32,500 nucleotides of DNA from Mesostigma viride (GCA_009746045.1 RPFO01001523.1:1-32500); one strand, 5' to 3'. Shown: positions 8,263 through 23,955, counted from the stretch's first letter. The notes: a model not told the origin generated them from the sequence alone. Made by a program: numbers and translations.

Positions 8263-11200
8263 ACTCCATGTACGTAGACAAGCCATGATGACCCCATGGG
8301 AGCCTGAATCCTCATCATTAAATACATAAATGCCACCCATGTACGTAGACGGGCCATGATGACACCAATGGAGCCTGAATCCTCATCATTAATTACATAA
8401 ATGCCAACCATGTACATACACGGGCAATGATGACACCATGGGAGCCTGAATCCTCATCATTAATTACATAAATGCCAACCATGTACGTAGGCCAGCCATG
8501 ATGACACTGTGGGAGCCTGAATCCTCATCATTAATTTCATACATGCCAACAACACGTAGACGGGCCATAATGACACCACGGGAGCCTGAATCCTGATCAT
8601 TTTTTTTCTTTGACATCCATGTACGTAGGCCAGCCATGATGACACCATGGGAGCCTGAATCCTCATCATTTTTTTTCTGAGACATCCATGTACGTAGGCC
8701 AGCCATGATGACACCATGGGAGCCTGAATCCTCATCATTAAATACATACATGCCATCCATGTACGTAGACAGGCCATGACATCTGACACCATGGGAGCCT
8801 GAATCCTCATCATTTACTATTCCTTGACATCCATGTACGTAGACGGGCCATGATGACACCATGGGAGCCTGAATCCTCTTCATTTTTTTTTCTTTGACAT
8901 CCATGTACATACGTAGGCCAGCCATGATGACACCAATGGAGCCTGAATCCTCATCATTAATTACATACATAAATGCCATGATCATCAATGACCCCATGGG
9001 AGCCTGAATCCTCATCATTAAATACATAAATGCCACGGTCCATGTACGTAGACGGGCCATGATGACACCAATGGAGCCTGAATCCTCATCATTAATTACA
9101 TAAATGCCAACCATGTACATACACAGGCAATGATGACACCATGGGAGCCTGAATCCTCATCATTAATTACATACATGCCATCCATGTACGTAGACAGGCC
9201 ATGATGACACCATGGGAGCCTGAATCCTCATCATTTACTATTCCTTGACATCCATGTACGTAGGCCAGCCATGATGACACCATGGGAGCCTGAATCCTCC
9301 TCATTAATTACATAAATGCCAACCATGTACGTAGACAAGCCATGATGACCCCATGGGAGCCTGAATCCTCATCATTAATTACATAAATGCCATCCATGTA
9401 CGTAGACGGGCCATGATGACACCATGGGAGCCTGAATCCTCATCATTTACTATTCCTTGACATCCATGTACGTAGGCCAGCCATGGAGACACCATGGGAG
9501 CCTGAATCCTCCTCATTAATTACATAAATGCCAACCATGTACGTAGACAAGCCATGATGACCCCATGGGAGCCTGAATCCTCATCATTAATTACATAAAT
9601 GCCATCCATGTAAGTAGACGGGCCATGATGACACCATGGGAGCCTGAATCCTCCTCATTAATTACATAAATGCCAACCATGTACGTAGACAAGCCATGAT
9701 GACACCATGGGAGCCTGAATCCTCATCATTAATTACATAAATGCCATCCATGTACGTAGACGGGCCATGATGACACCATGGGAGCCTGAATCCTCATCAT
9801 TAATTACATAAATGCCAACCATGTACGTAGGCCAGCCATGGAGACACCATGGGAGCCTGAATCCTCATCATTAATTACATACATGCCAACAATGTAGGTA
9901 GACAAGCCATGATGACACCATGGGAGCCTGAATCCTCATCATTTATTTTATGAGACATCCATGTACGTAGGCCAGCCATGATGACACCATGGGAGCCTGA
10001 ATCCTCATCATTTCTTTTTCTTTGACATCCATGTACGTAGGCCAGCCATGATGACACCATGGGAGCCTGAATCCTCCTCATTAATTACATACATGCCATC
10101 CATGTACGTACACGGGCCATGATGACACCATGGGAGCCTGAATCCTCCTCATTTACTATTCCTTGACATCCATGTACGTAGGCCAGCCATGGAGACACCA
10201 TGGGAGCCTGAATCCTCATCATTTTTTTTTCTTGACATCCATGTACATACGTAGGCCAGCCATGATGACACCAATGGAGCCTGAATTCTCATCATTAATT
10301 ACATACATGCCATCCATGTACGTAGACAGGCCATGACATCTGACACCATGGGAGCCTGAATCCTCATCATTTACTATTCCTTGACATCCATGTACGTAGA
10401 CGGGCCATGATGACACCATGGGAGCCTGAATCCTCATCATTTTTTTTCTTTGACATCCATGTACATACGTAGGCCAGCCATGATGACACCAATGGAGCCT
10501 GAATCCTCATCATTAATTACATACATAAATGCCAACCATGTACATACACGGGCAATGATGACACCAATGGAGCCTGAATCCTCATCATTAATTACATAAA
10601 TGGCAACCATGTACATACACGGGCAATGATGACACCATGGGAGCCTGAATCCTCATCATTTTTTTTTTCTTTGACATCCATGTACATACGTAGGCCAGCC
10701 ATGATGACACCAATGGAGCCTGAATCCTCATCATTAATTACATACATGCCATCCATGTACGTAGACAAGCCATGATGACCCCATGGGAGCCTGAATCCTC
10801 ATCATTAATTACATACATGCCATCCATGTACGTAGACAGGCCATGATGACACCATGGGAGCCTGAATCCTCATCATTTATTTTATGAGACATCCATGTAC
10901 GTAGGCCAGCCATGATGACACCATGGGAGCCTGAATCCTCATCATTTCTTTTTCTTTGACATCCATGTACGTAGGCCAGCCATGATGACACCATGGGAGC
11001 CTGAATCCTCCTCATTAATTACATACATGCCATCCATGTACGTACACGGGCCATGATGACACCATGGGAGCCTGAATCCTCCTCATTTACTATTCCTTGA
11101 CATCCATGTACGTAGGCCAGCCATGGAGACACCATGGGAGCCTGAATCCTCATCATTAATTACATAAATGCCAACCATGTACGTAGACAAGCCATGATGA

Positions 11201-11489
11201 CACCATGGGAGCCTGAATCCTCCTCATTAATTACATAAATGCCAACCATGTACGTAGACAAGCCATGATGACACCATGGGAGCCTGAATCCTCATCATTA
11301 ATTACATACATGCCATCCATGTACGTAGACAGGCCATGATGACACCATGGGAGCCTGAATCCTCATCATTTACTATTCCTTGACATCCATGTACGTAGGC
11401 CAGCCATGGAGACACCATGGGAGCCTGAATCCTCATCATTAAATACATAAATGCCAACCATGTACGTAGACAAGCCATGATGACCCCAT

Positions 11490-14400
11490 GGGAGCCTGAA
11501 TCCTCATCATTTTTTTTTCTTTGACATCCATGTACGTAGGCCAGCCATGATGACACCATGGGAGCCTGAATCCTCATCATTTTTTTTCTGAGACATCCAT
11601 GTACGTAGGCCAGCCATGATGACACCATGGGAGCCTGAATCCTCATCATTAAATACATACATGCCATCCATGTACGTAGACAGGCCATGATGACACCATG
11701 GGAGCCTGAATCCTCATCATTTACTATTCCTTGACATCCATGTACGTAGACGGGCCATGATGACACCATGGGAGCCTGAATCCTCATCATTTTTTTTTCT
11801 TTGACATCCATGTACATACGTAGGCCAGCCATGATGACACCAATGGAGCCTGAATTCTCATCATTAATTACATACATGCCATCCATGTACGTAGACAGGC
11901 CATGACATCTGACACCATGGGAGCCTGAATCCTCATCATTTACTATTCCTTGACATCCATGTACGTAGACGGGCCATGATGACACCATGGGAGCCTGAAT
12001 CCTCATCATTTTTTTTTCTTTGACATCCATGTACATACGTAGGCCAGCCATGATGACACCAATGGAGCCTGAATCCTCATCATTAATTACATACATAAAT
12101 GCCAACCATGTACATACACGGGCAATGATGACACCAATGGAGCCTGAATCCTCATCATTAATTACATAAATGCCAACCATGTACATACACGGGCAATGAT
12201 GACACCATGGGAGCCTGAATCCTCATAATTTTTTTTTTCTTTGACATCCATGTACATACGTAGGCCAGCCATGATGACACCAATGGAGCCTGAATCCTCA
12301 TCATTAATTACATACATGCCATCCATGTACGTAGACAAGCCATGATGACCCCATGGGAGCCTGAATCCTCATCATTAATTACATACATGCCATCCATGTA
12401 CGTAGACAGGCCATGATGACACCATGGGAGCCTGAATCCTCATCATTTACTATTCCTTGACATCCATGTACGTAGGCCAGCCATGGAGACACCATGGGAG
12501 CCTGAATCCTCCTCATTAATTACATAAATGCCAACCATGTACGTAGACAAGCCATGATGACCCCATGGGAGCCTGAATCCTCATCATTAATTACATAAAT
12601 GCCATCCATGTACGTAGACGGGCCATGATGACACCATGGGAGCCTGAATCCTCATCATTTACTATTCCTTGACATCCATGTACGTAGGCCAGCCATGGAG
12701 ACACCATGGGAGCCTGAATCCTCCTCATTAATTACATAAATGCCAACCATGTACGTAGACAAGCCATGATGACCCCATGGGAGCCTGAATCCTCATCATT
12801 AATTACATAAATGCCATCCATGTAAGTAGACGGGCCATGATGACACCATGGGAGCCTGAATCCTCCTCATTAATTACATAAATGCCAACCATGTACGTAG
12901 ACAAGCCATGATGACACCATGGGAGCCTGAATCCTCATCATTAATTACATAAATGCCATCCATGTACGTAGACGGGCCATGATGACACCATGGGAGCCTG
13001 AATCCTCCTCATTAATTACATACATGCCATCCATGTACGTACACGGGCCATGATGACACCATGGGAGCCTGAATCCTCCTCATTTACTATTCCTTGACAT
13101 CCATGTACGTAGGCCAGCCATGGAGACACCATGGGAGCCTGAATCCTCATCATTAAATACATAAATGCCAACCATGTACGTAGACAAGCCATGATGACCC
13201 CATGGGAGCCTGAATCCTCATCATTAATTACATAAATGCCATCCATGTACGTAGACGGGCCATGATGACACCATGGGAGCCTGAATCCTTATCATTTACT
13301 ATTCCTTGACATCCATGTACGTAGGCCAGCCATGGAGACACCATGGGAGCCTGAATCCTCATCATTAATTACATAAATGCCAACCATGTACGTAGACAAG
13401 CCATGATGACACCATGGGAGCCTGAATCCTCCTCATTAATTACATAAATGCCAACCATGTACGTAGACAAGCCATGATGACACCATGGGAGCCTGAATCC
13501 TCATCATTAATTACATACATGCCATCCATGTACGTAGACAGGCCATGATGACACCATGGGAGCCTGAATCCTCATCATTTACTATTCCTTGACATCCATG
13601 TACGTAGGCCAGCCATGGAGACACCATGGGAGCCTGAATCCTCCTCATTAATTACATAAATGCCAACCATGTACGTAGACAAGCCATGATGACACCATGG
13701 GAGCCTGAATCCTCATCATTTACTATTCCTTGACATCCATGTACGTAGGCCAGCCATGATGACACCAATGGAGCCTGAATCCTCCTCGTTAATTACATAA
13801 ATGCCAACCATGTACGTAGACAAGCCATGATGACCCCATGGGAGCCTGAATCCTCATCATTTACTATTCCTTGACATCCATGTACGTAGACGGGCCATGA
13901 TGACACCATGGGAGCCTGAATCCTCATCATTTACTATTCCTTGACATCCATGTACGTAGGCCAGCCATGATGACACCAATGGAGCCTGAATCCTCTTCAT
14001 TTTCTTAATGAGAGGATTCAGGTTACATAAATGCCAACCATGTAGGTAGACAAGCCATGATGACACCATGGGAGCCTGAATCCTCATCATTTACTATTCC
14101 TTGACATCCATGTACGTAGGCCAGCCATGGAGACACCATGGGAGCCTGAATCCTCCTCATTAATTACATAAATGCCAACCATGTACGTAGACAAGCCATG
14201 ATGACCCCATGGGAGCCTGAATCCTCATCATTAATTACATAAATGCCATCCATGTAAGTAGACGGGCCATGATGACACCATGGGAGCCTGAATCCTCCTC
14301 ATTAATTACATAAATGCCAACCATGTACGTAGACAAGCCATGATGACACCATGGGAGCCTGAATCCTCATCATTAATTACATAAATGCCATTCATGTACG

Positions 14401-16908
14401 TAGGCCAGCCATGGAGACACCATGGGAGCCTGAATCCTCATCATTAATTACATACATGCCAACAATGTAGGTAGACAAGCCATGATGACACCATGGGAGC
14501 CTGAATCCTCATCATTTATTTTATGAGACATCCATGTACGTAGGCCAGCCATGATGACACCATGGGAGCCTGAATCCTCATCATTTCTTTTTCTTTGACA
14601 TCCATGTACGTAGGCCAGCCATGATGACACCATGGGAGCCTGAATCCTCCTCATTAATTACATACATGCCATCCATGTACGTACACGGGCCATGATGACA
14701 CCATGGGAGCCTGAATCCTCCTCATTTACTATTCCTTGACATCCATGTACGTAGGCCAGCCATGGAGACACCATGGGAGCCTGAATCCTCATCATTAATT
14801 ACATAAATGCCAACCATGTACGTAGACAAGCCATGATGACACCATGGGAGCCTGAATCCTCCTCATTAATTACATAAATGCCAACCATGTACGTAGACAA
14901 GCCATGATGACCCCATGGGAGCCTGAATCCTCCTCATTAATTACATACATGCCATCCATGTACGTACACGGGCCATGATGACACCATGGGAGCCTGAATC
15001 CTCCTCATTTACTATTCCTTGACATCCATGTACGTAGGCCAGCCATGGAGACACCATGGGAGCCTGAATCCTCATCATTAATTACATAAATGCCAACCAT
15101 GTACGTAGACAAGCCATGATGACACCATGGGAGCCTGAATCCTCCTCATTAATTACATAAATGCCAACCATGTACGTAGACAAGCCATGATGACACCATG
15201 GGAGCCTGAATCCTCATCATTAATTACATACATGCCATCCATGTACGTAGACAGGCCATGATGACACCATGGGAGCCTGAATCCTCATCATTTACTATTC
15301 CTTGACATCCATGTACGTAGGCCAGCCATGGAGACACCATGGGAGCCTGAATCCTCCTCATTAATTACATAAATGCCAACCATGTACGTAGACAAGCCAT
15401 GATGACCCCATGGGAGCCTGAATCCTCATCATTAATTACATAAATGCCAACCATGTACGTAGACGGGCCATGATGACACCACGGGAGCCTGAATCCTCAT
15501 CATTTACTATTCCTTGACATCCATGTACGTAGACGGGCCATGATGACACCATGGGAGCCTGAATCCTCATCATTTACTATTCCTTGACATCCATGTACGT
15601 AGGCCAGCCATGATGACACCAATGGAGCCTGAATCCTCTTCATTTTCTTAATGAGAGGATTCAGGTTACATAAATGCCAACCATGTAGGTAGACAAGCCA
15701 TGATGACACCATGGGAGCCTGAATCCTCATCATTTACTATTCCTTGACATCCATGTACGTAGGCCAGCCATGGAGACACCATGGGAGCCTGAATCCTCCT
15801 CATTAATTACATAAATGCCAACCATGTACGTAGACAAGCCATGATGACCCCATGGGAGCCTGAATCCTCATCATTAATTACATAAATGCCATCCATGTAA
15901 GTAGACGGGCCATGATGACACCATGGGAGCCTGAATCCTCCTCATTAATTACATAAATGCCAACCATGTACGTAGACAAGCCATGATGACACCATGGGAG
16001 CCTGAATCCTCATCATTAATTACATAAATGCCATCCATGTACGTAGACGGGCCATGATGACACCATGGGAGCCTGAATCCTCATCATTAATTACATAAAT
16101 GCCATTCATGTACGTAGGCCAGCCATGGAGACACCATGGGAGCCTGAATCCTCATCATTAATTACATACATGCCAACAATGTAGGTAGACAAGCCATGAT
16201 GACACCATGGGAGCCTGAATCCTCATCATTTATTTTATGAGACATCCATGTACGTAGGCCAGCCATGATGACACCATGGGAGCCTGAATCCTCATCATTT
16301 CTTTTTCTTTGACATCCATGTACGTAGGCCAGCCATGATGACACCATGGGAGCCTGAATCCTCCTCATTAATTACATACATGCCATCCATGTACGTACAC
16401 GGGCCATGATGACACCATGGGAGCCTGAATCCTCCTCATTTACTATTCCTTGACATCCATGTACGTAGACGGGCCATGATGACACCATGGGAGCCTGAAT
16501 CCTCATCATTTTTTTTTCTTTGACATCCATGTACATACGTAGGCCAGCCATGATGACACCAATGGAGCCTGAATCCTCATCATTAATTACATACATAAAT
16601 GCCATGATCATCAATGACCCCATGGGAGCCTGAATCCTCATCATTAAATACATAAATGCCACGGTCCATGTACGTAGACGGGCCATGATGACACCAATGG
16701 AGCCTGAATCCTCATCATTAATTACATAAATGCCAACCATGTACATACACGGGCAATGATGACACCATGGGAGCCTGAATCCTCATCATTAATTACATAA
16801 ATGCCAACCATGTACGTAGGCCAGCCATGATGACACTATGGGAGCCTGAATCCTCATCATTAATTTCATACATGCCAACAACACGTAGACGGGCCATAAT
16901 GACACCAC
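11490..16908 (+). repeat. Higher-order repeat, copy 1 (5419 bp)
   Basis: A block of about 76 satellite units recurs at exactly 5419 bp spacing. Landmark variants agree: the GAATTC unit at 11852 and 17271, the hairpin unit at 13985 and 19404, the ACATCTGACACC unit and the T-run lengths. Every spot I compared was identical. The start is set where the unit preceding the block differs (ATGGG versus ACGGG). Confidence 0.85.
13985..14022 (+). repeat. Satellite unit with an embedded inverted fragment (hairpin)
   Basis: CCTGAATCCTCTTCATT is followed after a short loop by AATGAGAGGATTCAGG, its near-perfect reverse complement (one-base bulge). This is a 38-bp hairpin inside a unit. The same unit is at 15628-15665, 19404-19441 and 21047-21084, spacings of 1643 and 5419 bp, which shows a nested duplication inside the higher-order repeat. 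Confidence 0.8.
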
Positions 16909-19900
16909 GGGAGCCTGAATCCTCATCATTTTTTTTTCTTTGACATCCATGTACGTAGGCCAGCCATGATGACACCATGGGAGCCTGAATCCTCATCATT
17001 TTTTTTCTGAGACATCCATGTACGTAGGCCAGCCATGATGACACCATGGGAGCCTGAATCCTCATCATTAAATACATACATGCCATCCATGTACGTAGAC
17101 AGGCCATGATGACACCATGGGAGCCTGAATCCTCATCATTTACTATTCCTTGACATCCATGTACGTAGACGGGCCATGATGACACCATGGGAGCCTGAAT
17201 CCTCATCATTTTTTTTTCTTTGACATCCATGTACATACGTAGGCCAGCCATGATGACACCAATGGAGCCTGAATTCTCATCATTAATTACATACATGCCA
17301 TCCATGTACGTAGACAGGCCATGACATCTGACACCATGGGAGCCTGAATCCTCATCATTTACTATTCCTTGACATCCATGTACGTAGACGGGCCATGATG
17401 ACACCATGGGAGCCTGAATCCTCATCATTTTTTTTTCTTTGACATCCATGTACATACGTAGGCCAGCCATGATGACACCAATGGAGCCTGAATCCTCATC
17501 ATTAATTACATACATAAATGCCAACCATGTACATACACGGGCAATGATGACACCAATGGAGCCTGAATCCTCATCATTAATTACATAAATGCCAACCATG
17601 TACATACACGGGCAATGATGACACCATGGGAGCCTGAATCCTCATAATTTTTTTTTTCTTTGACATCCATGTACATACGTAGGCCAGCCATGATGACACC
17701 AATGGAGCCTGAATCCTCATCATTAATTACATACATGCCATCCATGTACGTAGACAAGCCATGATGACCCCATGGGAGCCTGAATCCTCATCATTAATTA
17801 CATACATGCCATCCATGTACGTAGACAGGCCATGATGACACCATGGGAGCCTGAATCCTCATCATTTACTATTCCTTGACATCCATGTACGTAGGCCAGC
17901 CATGGAGACACCATGGGAGCCTGAATCCTCCTCATTAATTACATAAATGCCAACCATGTACGTAGACAAGCCATGATGACCCCATGGGAGCCTGAATCCT
18001 CATCATTAATTACATAAATGCCATCCATGTACGTAGACGGGCCATGATGACACCATGGGAGCCTGAATCCTCATCATTTACTATTCCTTGACATCCATGT
18101 ACGTAGGCCAGCCATGGAGACACCATGGGAGCCTGAATCCTCCTCATTAATTACATAAATGCCAACCATGTACGTAGACAAGCCATGATGACCCCATGGG
18201 AGCCTGAATCCTCATCATTAATTACATAAATGCCATCCATGTAAGTAGACGGGCCATGATGACACCATGGGAGCCTGAATCCTCCTCATTAATTACATAA
18301 ATGCCAACCATGTACGTAGACAAGCCATGATGACACCATGGGAGCCTGAATCCTCATCATTAATTACATAAATGCCATCCATGTACGTAGACGGGCCATG
18401 ATGACACCATGGGAGCCTGAATCCTCCTCATTAATTACATACATGCCATCCATGTACGTACACGGGCCATGATGACACCATGGGAGCCTGAATCCTCCTC
18501 ATTTACTATTCCTTGACATCCATGTACGTAGGCCAGCCATGGAGACACCATGGGAGCCTGAATCCTCATCATTAAATACATAAATGCCAACCATGTACGT
18601 AGACAAGCCATGATGACCCCATGGGAGCCTGAATCCTCATCATTAATTACATAAATGCCATCCATGTACGTAGACGGGCCATGATGACACCATGGGAGCC
18701 TGAATCCTTATCATTTACTATTCCTTGACATCCATGTACGTAGGCCAGCCATGGAGACACCATGGGAGCCTGAATCCTCATCATTAATTACATAAATGCC
18801 AACCATGTACGTAGACAAGCCATGATGACACCATGGGAGCCTGAATCCTCCTCATTAATTACATAAATGCCAACCATGTACGTAGACAAGCCATGATGAC
18901 ACCATGGGAGCCTGAATCCTCATCATTAATTACATACATGCCATCCATGTACGTAGACAGGCCATGATGACACCATGGGAGCCTGAATCCTCATCATTTA
19001 CTATTCCTTGACATCCATGTACGTAGGCCAGCCATGGAGACACCATGGGAGCCTGAATCCTCCTCATTAATTACATAAATGCCAACCATGTACGTAGACA
19101 AGCCATGATGACACCATGGGAGCCTGAATCCTCATCATTTACTATTCCTTGACATCCATGTACGTAGGCCAGCCATGATGACACCAATGGAGCCTGAATC
19201 CTCCTCGTTAATTACATAAATGCCAACCATGTACGTAGACAAGCCATGATGACCCCATGGGAGCCTGAATCCTCATCATTTACTATTCCTTGACATCCAT
19301 GTACGTAGACGGGCCATGATGACACCATGGGAGCCTGAATCCTCATCATTTACTATTCCTTGACATCCATGTACGTAGGCCAGCCATGATGACACCAATG
19401 GAGCCTGAATCCTCTTCATTTTCTTAATGAGAGGATTCAGGTTACATAAATGCCAACCATGTAGGTAGACAAGCCATGATGACACCATGGGAGCCTGAAT
19501 CCTCATCATTTACTATTCCTTGACATCCATGTACGTAGGCCAGCCATGGAGACACCATGGGAGCCTGAATCCTCCTCATTAATTACATAAATGCCAACCA
19601 TGTACGTAGACAAGCCATGATGACCCCATGGGAGCCTGAATCCTCATCATTAATTACATAAATGCCATCCATGTAAGTAGACGGGCCATGATGACACCAT
19701 GGGAGCCTGAATCCTCCTCATTAATTACATAAATGCCAACCATGTACGTAGACAAGCCATGATGACACCATGGGAGCCTGAATCCTCATCATTAATTACA
19801 TAAATGCCATTCATGTACGTAGGCCAGCCATGGAGACACCATGGGAGCCTGAATCCTCATCATTAATTACATACATGCCAACAATGTAGGTAGACAAGCC

Positions 19901-22327
19901 ATGATGACACCATGGGAGCCTGAATCCTCATCATTTATTTTATGAGACATCCATGTACGTAGGCCAGCCATGATGACACCATGGGAGCCTGAATCCTCAT
20001 CATTTCTTTTTCTTTGACATCCATGTACGTAGGCCAGCCATGATGACACCATGGGAGCCTGAATCCTCCTCATTAATTACATACATGCCATCCATGTACG
20101 TACACGGGCCATGATGACACCATGGGAGCCTGAATCCTCCTCATTTACTATTCCTTGACATCCATGTACGTAGGCCAGCCATGGAGACACCATGGGAGCC
20201 TGAATCCTCATCATTAATTACATAAATGCCAACCATGTACGTAGACAAGCCATGATGACACCATGGGAGCCTGAATCCTCCTCATTAATTACATAAATGC
20301 CAACCATGTACGTAGACAAGCCATGATGACCCCATGGGAGCCTGAATCCTCCTCATTAATTACATACATGCCATCCATGTACGTACACGGGCCATGATGA
20401 CACCATGGGAGCCTGAATCCTCCTCATTTACTATTCCTTGACATCCATGTACGTAGGCCAGCCATGGAGACACCATGGGAGCCTGAATCCTCATCATTAA
20501 TTACATAAATGCCAACCATGTACGTAGACAAGCCATGATGACACCATGGGAGCCTGAATCCTCCTCATTAATTACATAAATGCCAACCATGTACGTAGAC
20601 AAGCCATGATGACACCATGGGAGCCTGAATCCTCATCATTAATTACATACATGCCATCCATGTACGTAGACAGGCCATGATGACACCATGGGAGCCTGAA
20701 TCCTCATCATTTACTATTCCTTGACATCCATGTACGTAGGCCAGCCATGGAGACACCATGGGAGCCTGAATCCTCCTCATTAATTACATAAATGCCAACC
20801 ATGTACGTAGACAAGCCATGATGACCCCATGGGAGCCTGAATCCTCATCATTAATTACATAAATGCCAACCATGTACGTAGACGGGCCATGATGACACCA
20901 CGGGAGCCTGAATCCTCATCATTTACTATTCCTTGACATCCATGTACGTAGACGGGCCATGATGACACCATGGGAGCCTGAATCCTCATCATTTACTATT
21001 CCTTGACATCCATGTACGTAGGCCAGCCATGATGACACCAATGGAGCCTGAATCCTCTTCATTTTCTTAATGAGAGGATTCAGGTTACATAAATGCCAAC
21101 CATGTAGGTAGACAAGCCATGATGACACCATGGGAGCCTGAATCCTCATCATTTACTATTCCTTGACATCCATGTACGTAGGCCAGCCATGGAGACACCA
21201 TGGGAGCCTGAATCCTCCTCATTAATTACATAAATGCCAACCATGTACGTAGACAAGCCATGATGACCCCATGGGAGCCTGAATCCTCATCATTAATTAC
21301 ATAAATGCCATCCATGTAAGTAGACGGGCCATGATGACACCATGGGAGCCTGAATCCTCCTCATTAATTACATAAATGCCAACCATGTACGTAGACAAGC
21401 CATGATGACACCATGGGAGCCTGAATCCTCATCATTAATTACATAAATGCCATCCATGTACGTAGACGGGCCATGATGACACCATGGGAGCCTGAATCCT
21501 CATCATTAATTACATAAATGCCATTCATGTACGTAGGCCAGCCATGGAGACACCATGGGAGCCTGAATCCTCATCATTAATTACATACATGCCAACAATG
21601 TAGGTAGACAAGCCATGATGACACCATGGGAGCCTGAATCCTCATCATTTATTTTATGAGACATCCATGTACGTAGGCCAGCCATGATGACACCATGGGA
21701 GCCTGAATCCTCATCATTTCTTTTTCTTTGACATCCATGTACGTAGGCCAGCCATGATGACACCATGGGAGCCTGAATCCTCCTCATTAATTACATACAT
21801 GCCATCCATGTACGTACACGGGCCATGATGACACCATGGGAGCCTGAATCCTCCTCATTTACTATTCCTTGACATCCATGTACGTAGACGGGCCATGATG
21901 ACACCATGGGAGCCTGAATCCTCATCATTTTTTTTTCTTTGACATCCATGTACATACGTAGGCCAGCCATGATGACACCAATGGAGCCTGAATCCTCATC
22001 ATTAATTACATACATAAATGCCATGATCATCAATGACCCCATGGGAGCCTGAATCCTCATCATTAAATACATAAATGCCACGGTCCATGTACGTAGACGG
22101 GCCATGATGACACCAATGGAGCCTGAATCCTCATCATTAATTACATAAATGCCAACCATGTACATACACGGGCAATGATGACACCATGGGAGCCTGAATC
22201 CTCATCATTAATTACATAAATGCCAACCATGTACGTAGGCCAGCCATGATGACACTATGGGAGCCTGAATCCTCATCATTAATTTCATACATGCCAACAA
22301 CACGTAGACGGGCCATAATGACACCAC
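16909..22327 (+). repeat. Higher-order repeat, copy 2 (5419 bp)
   Basis: This is the second copy of the 5419-bp block, identical wherever compared. The rare GAATTC unit is at 17271 here and at 22690 in the next copy, keeping the spacing exactly. Confidence 0.85.
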
Positions 22328-23955
22328 GGGAGCCTGAATCCTCATCATTTTTTTTTCTTTGACATCCATGTACGTAGGCCAGCCATGATGACACCATGGG
22401 AGCCTGAATCCTCATCATTTTTTTTCTGAGACATCCATGTACGTAGGCCAGCCATGATGACACCATGGGAGCCTGAATCCTCATCATTAAATACATACAT
22501 GCCATCCATGTACGTAGACAGGCCATGATGACACCATGGGAGCCTGAATCCTCATCATTTACTATTCCTTGACATCCATGTACGTAGACGGGCCATGATG
22601 ACACCATGGGAGCCTGAATCCTCATCATTTTTTTTTCTTTGACATCCATGTACATACGTAGGCCAGCCATGATGACACCAATGGAGCCTGAATTCTCATC
22701 ATTAATTACATACATGCCATCCATGTACGTAGACAGGCCATGACATCTGACACCATGGGAGCCTGAATCCTCATCATTTACTATTCCTTGACATCCATGT
22801 ACGTAGACGGGCCATGATGACACCATGGGAGCCTGAATCCTCATCATTTTTTTTTCTTTGACATCCATGTACATACGTAGGCCAGCCATGATGACACCAA
22901 TGGAGCCTGAATCCTCATCATTAATTACATACATAAATGCCAACCATGTACATACACGGGCAATGATGACACCAATGGAGCCTGAATCCTCATCATTAAT
23001 TACATAAATGCCAACCATGTACATACACGGGCAATGATGACACCATGGGAGCCTGAATCCTCATAATTTTTTTTTTCTTTGACATCCATGTACATACGTA
23101 GGCCAGCCATGATGACACCAATGGAGCCTGAATCCTCATCATTAATTACATACATGCCATCCATGTACGTAGACAAGCCATGATGACCCCATGGGAGCCT
23201 GAATCCTCATCATTAATTACATACATGCCATCCATGTACGTAGACAGGCCATGATGACACCATGGGAGCCTGAATCCTCATCATTTACTATTCCTTGACA
23301 TCCATGTACGTAGGCCAGCCATGGAGACACCATGGGAGCCTGAATCCTCCTCATTAATTACATAAATGCCAACCATGTACGTAGACAAGCCATGATGACC
23401 CCATGGGAGCCTGAATCCTCATCATTAATTACATAAATGCCATCCATGTACGTAGACGGGCCATGATGACACCATGGGAGCCTGAATCCTCATCATTTAC
23501 TATTCCTTGACATCCATGTACGTAGGCCAGCCATGGAGACACCATGGGAGCCTGAATCCTCCTCATTAATTACATAAATGCCAACCATGTACGTAGACAA
23601 GCCATGATGACCCCATGGGAGCCTGAATCCTCATCATTAATTACATAAATGCCATCCATGTAAGTAGACGGGCCATGATGACACCATGGGAGCCTGAATC
23701 CTCCTCATTAATTACATAAATGCCAACCATGTACGTAGACAAGCCATGATGACACCATGGGAGCCTGAATCCTCATCATTAATTACATAAATGCCATCCA
23801 TGTACGTAGACGGGCCATGATGACACCATGGGAGCCTGAATCCTCCTCATTAATTACATACATGCCATCCATGTACGTACACGGGCCATGATGACACCAT
23901 GGGAGCCTGAATCCTCCTCATTTACTATTCCTTGACATCCATGTACGTAGGCCAG
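22328..23955 (+). repeat. Higher-order repeat, partial copy 3
   Basis: About 1.63 kb of a third copy follows the same order. It loses identity near 23960, where a G is missing in GCCATGAGACACC compared with GCCATGGAGACACC at the matching place near 18541. Confidence 0.8.

Larger units (their letters stand above)
6007..8600 (+). repeat. Left inverted arm
   Basis: This is the reverse complement of 28650-31239. From outside inwards it contains a diverged segment (6007-6648), a near-identical unique segment (6649-7217), a minisatellite (7218-7989), a unique spacer (7990-8262) and the first satellite units. Past about 8600 the two arms no longer carry the same order of satellite variants. The outer edge is taken where GGTGCGCGCACCCC stops matching. 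Confidence 0.85.
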
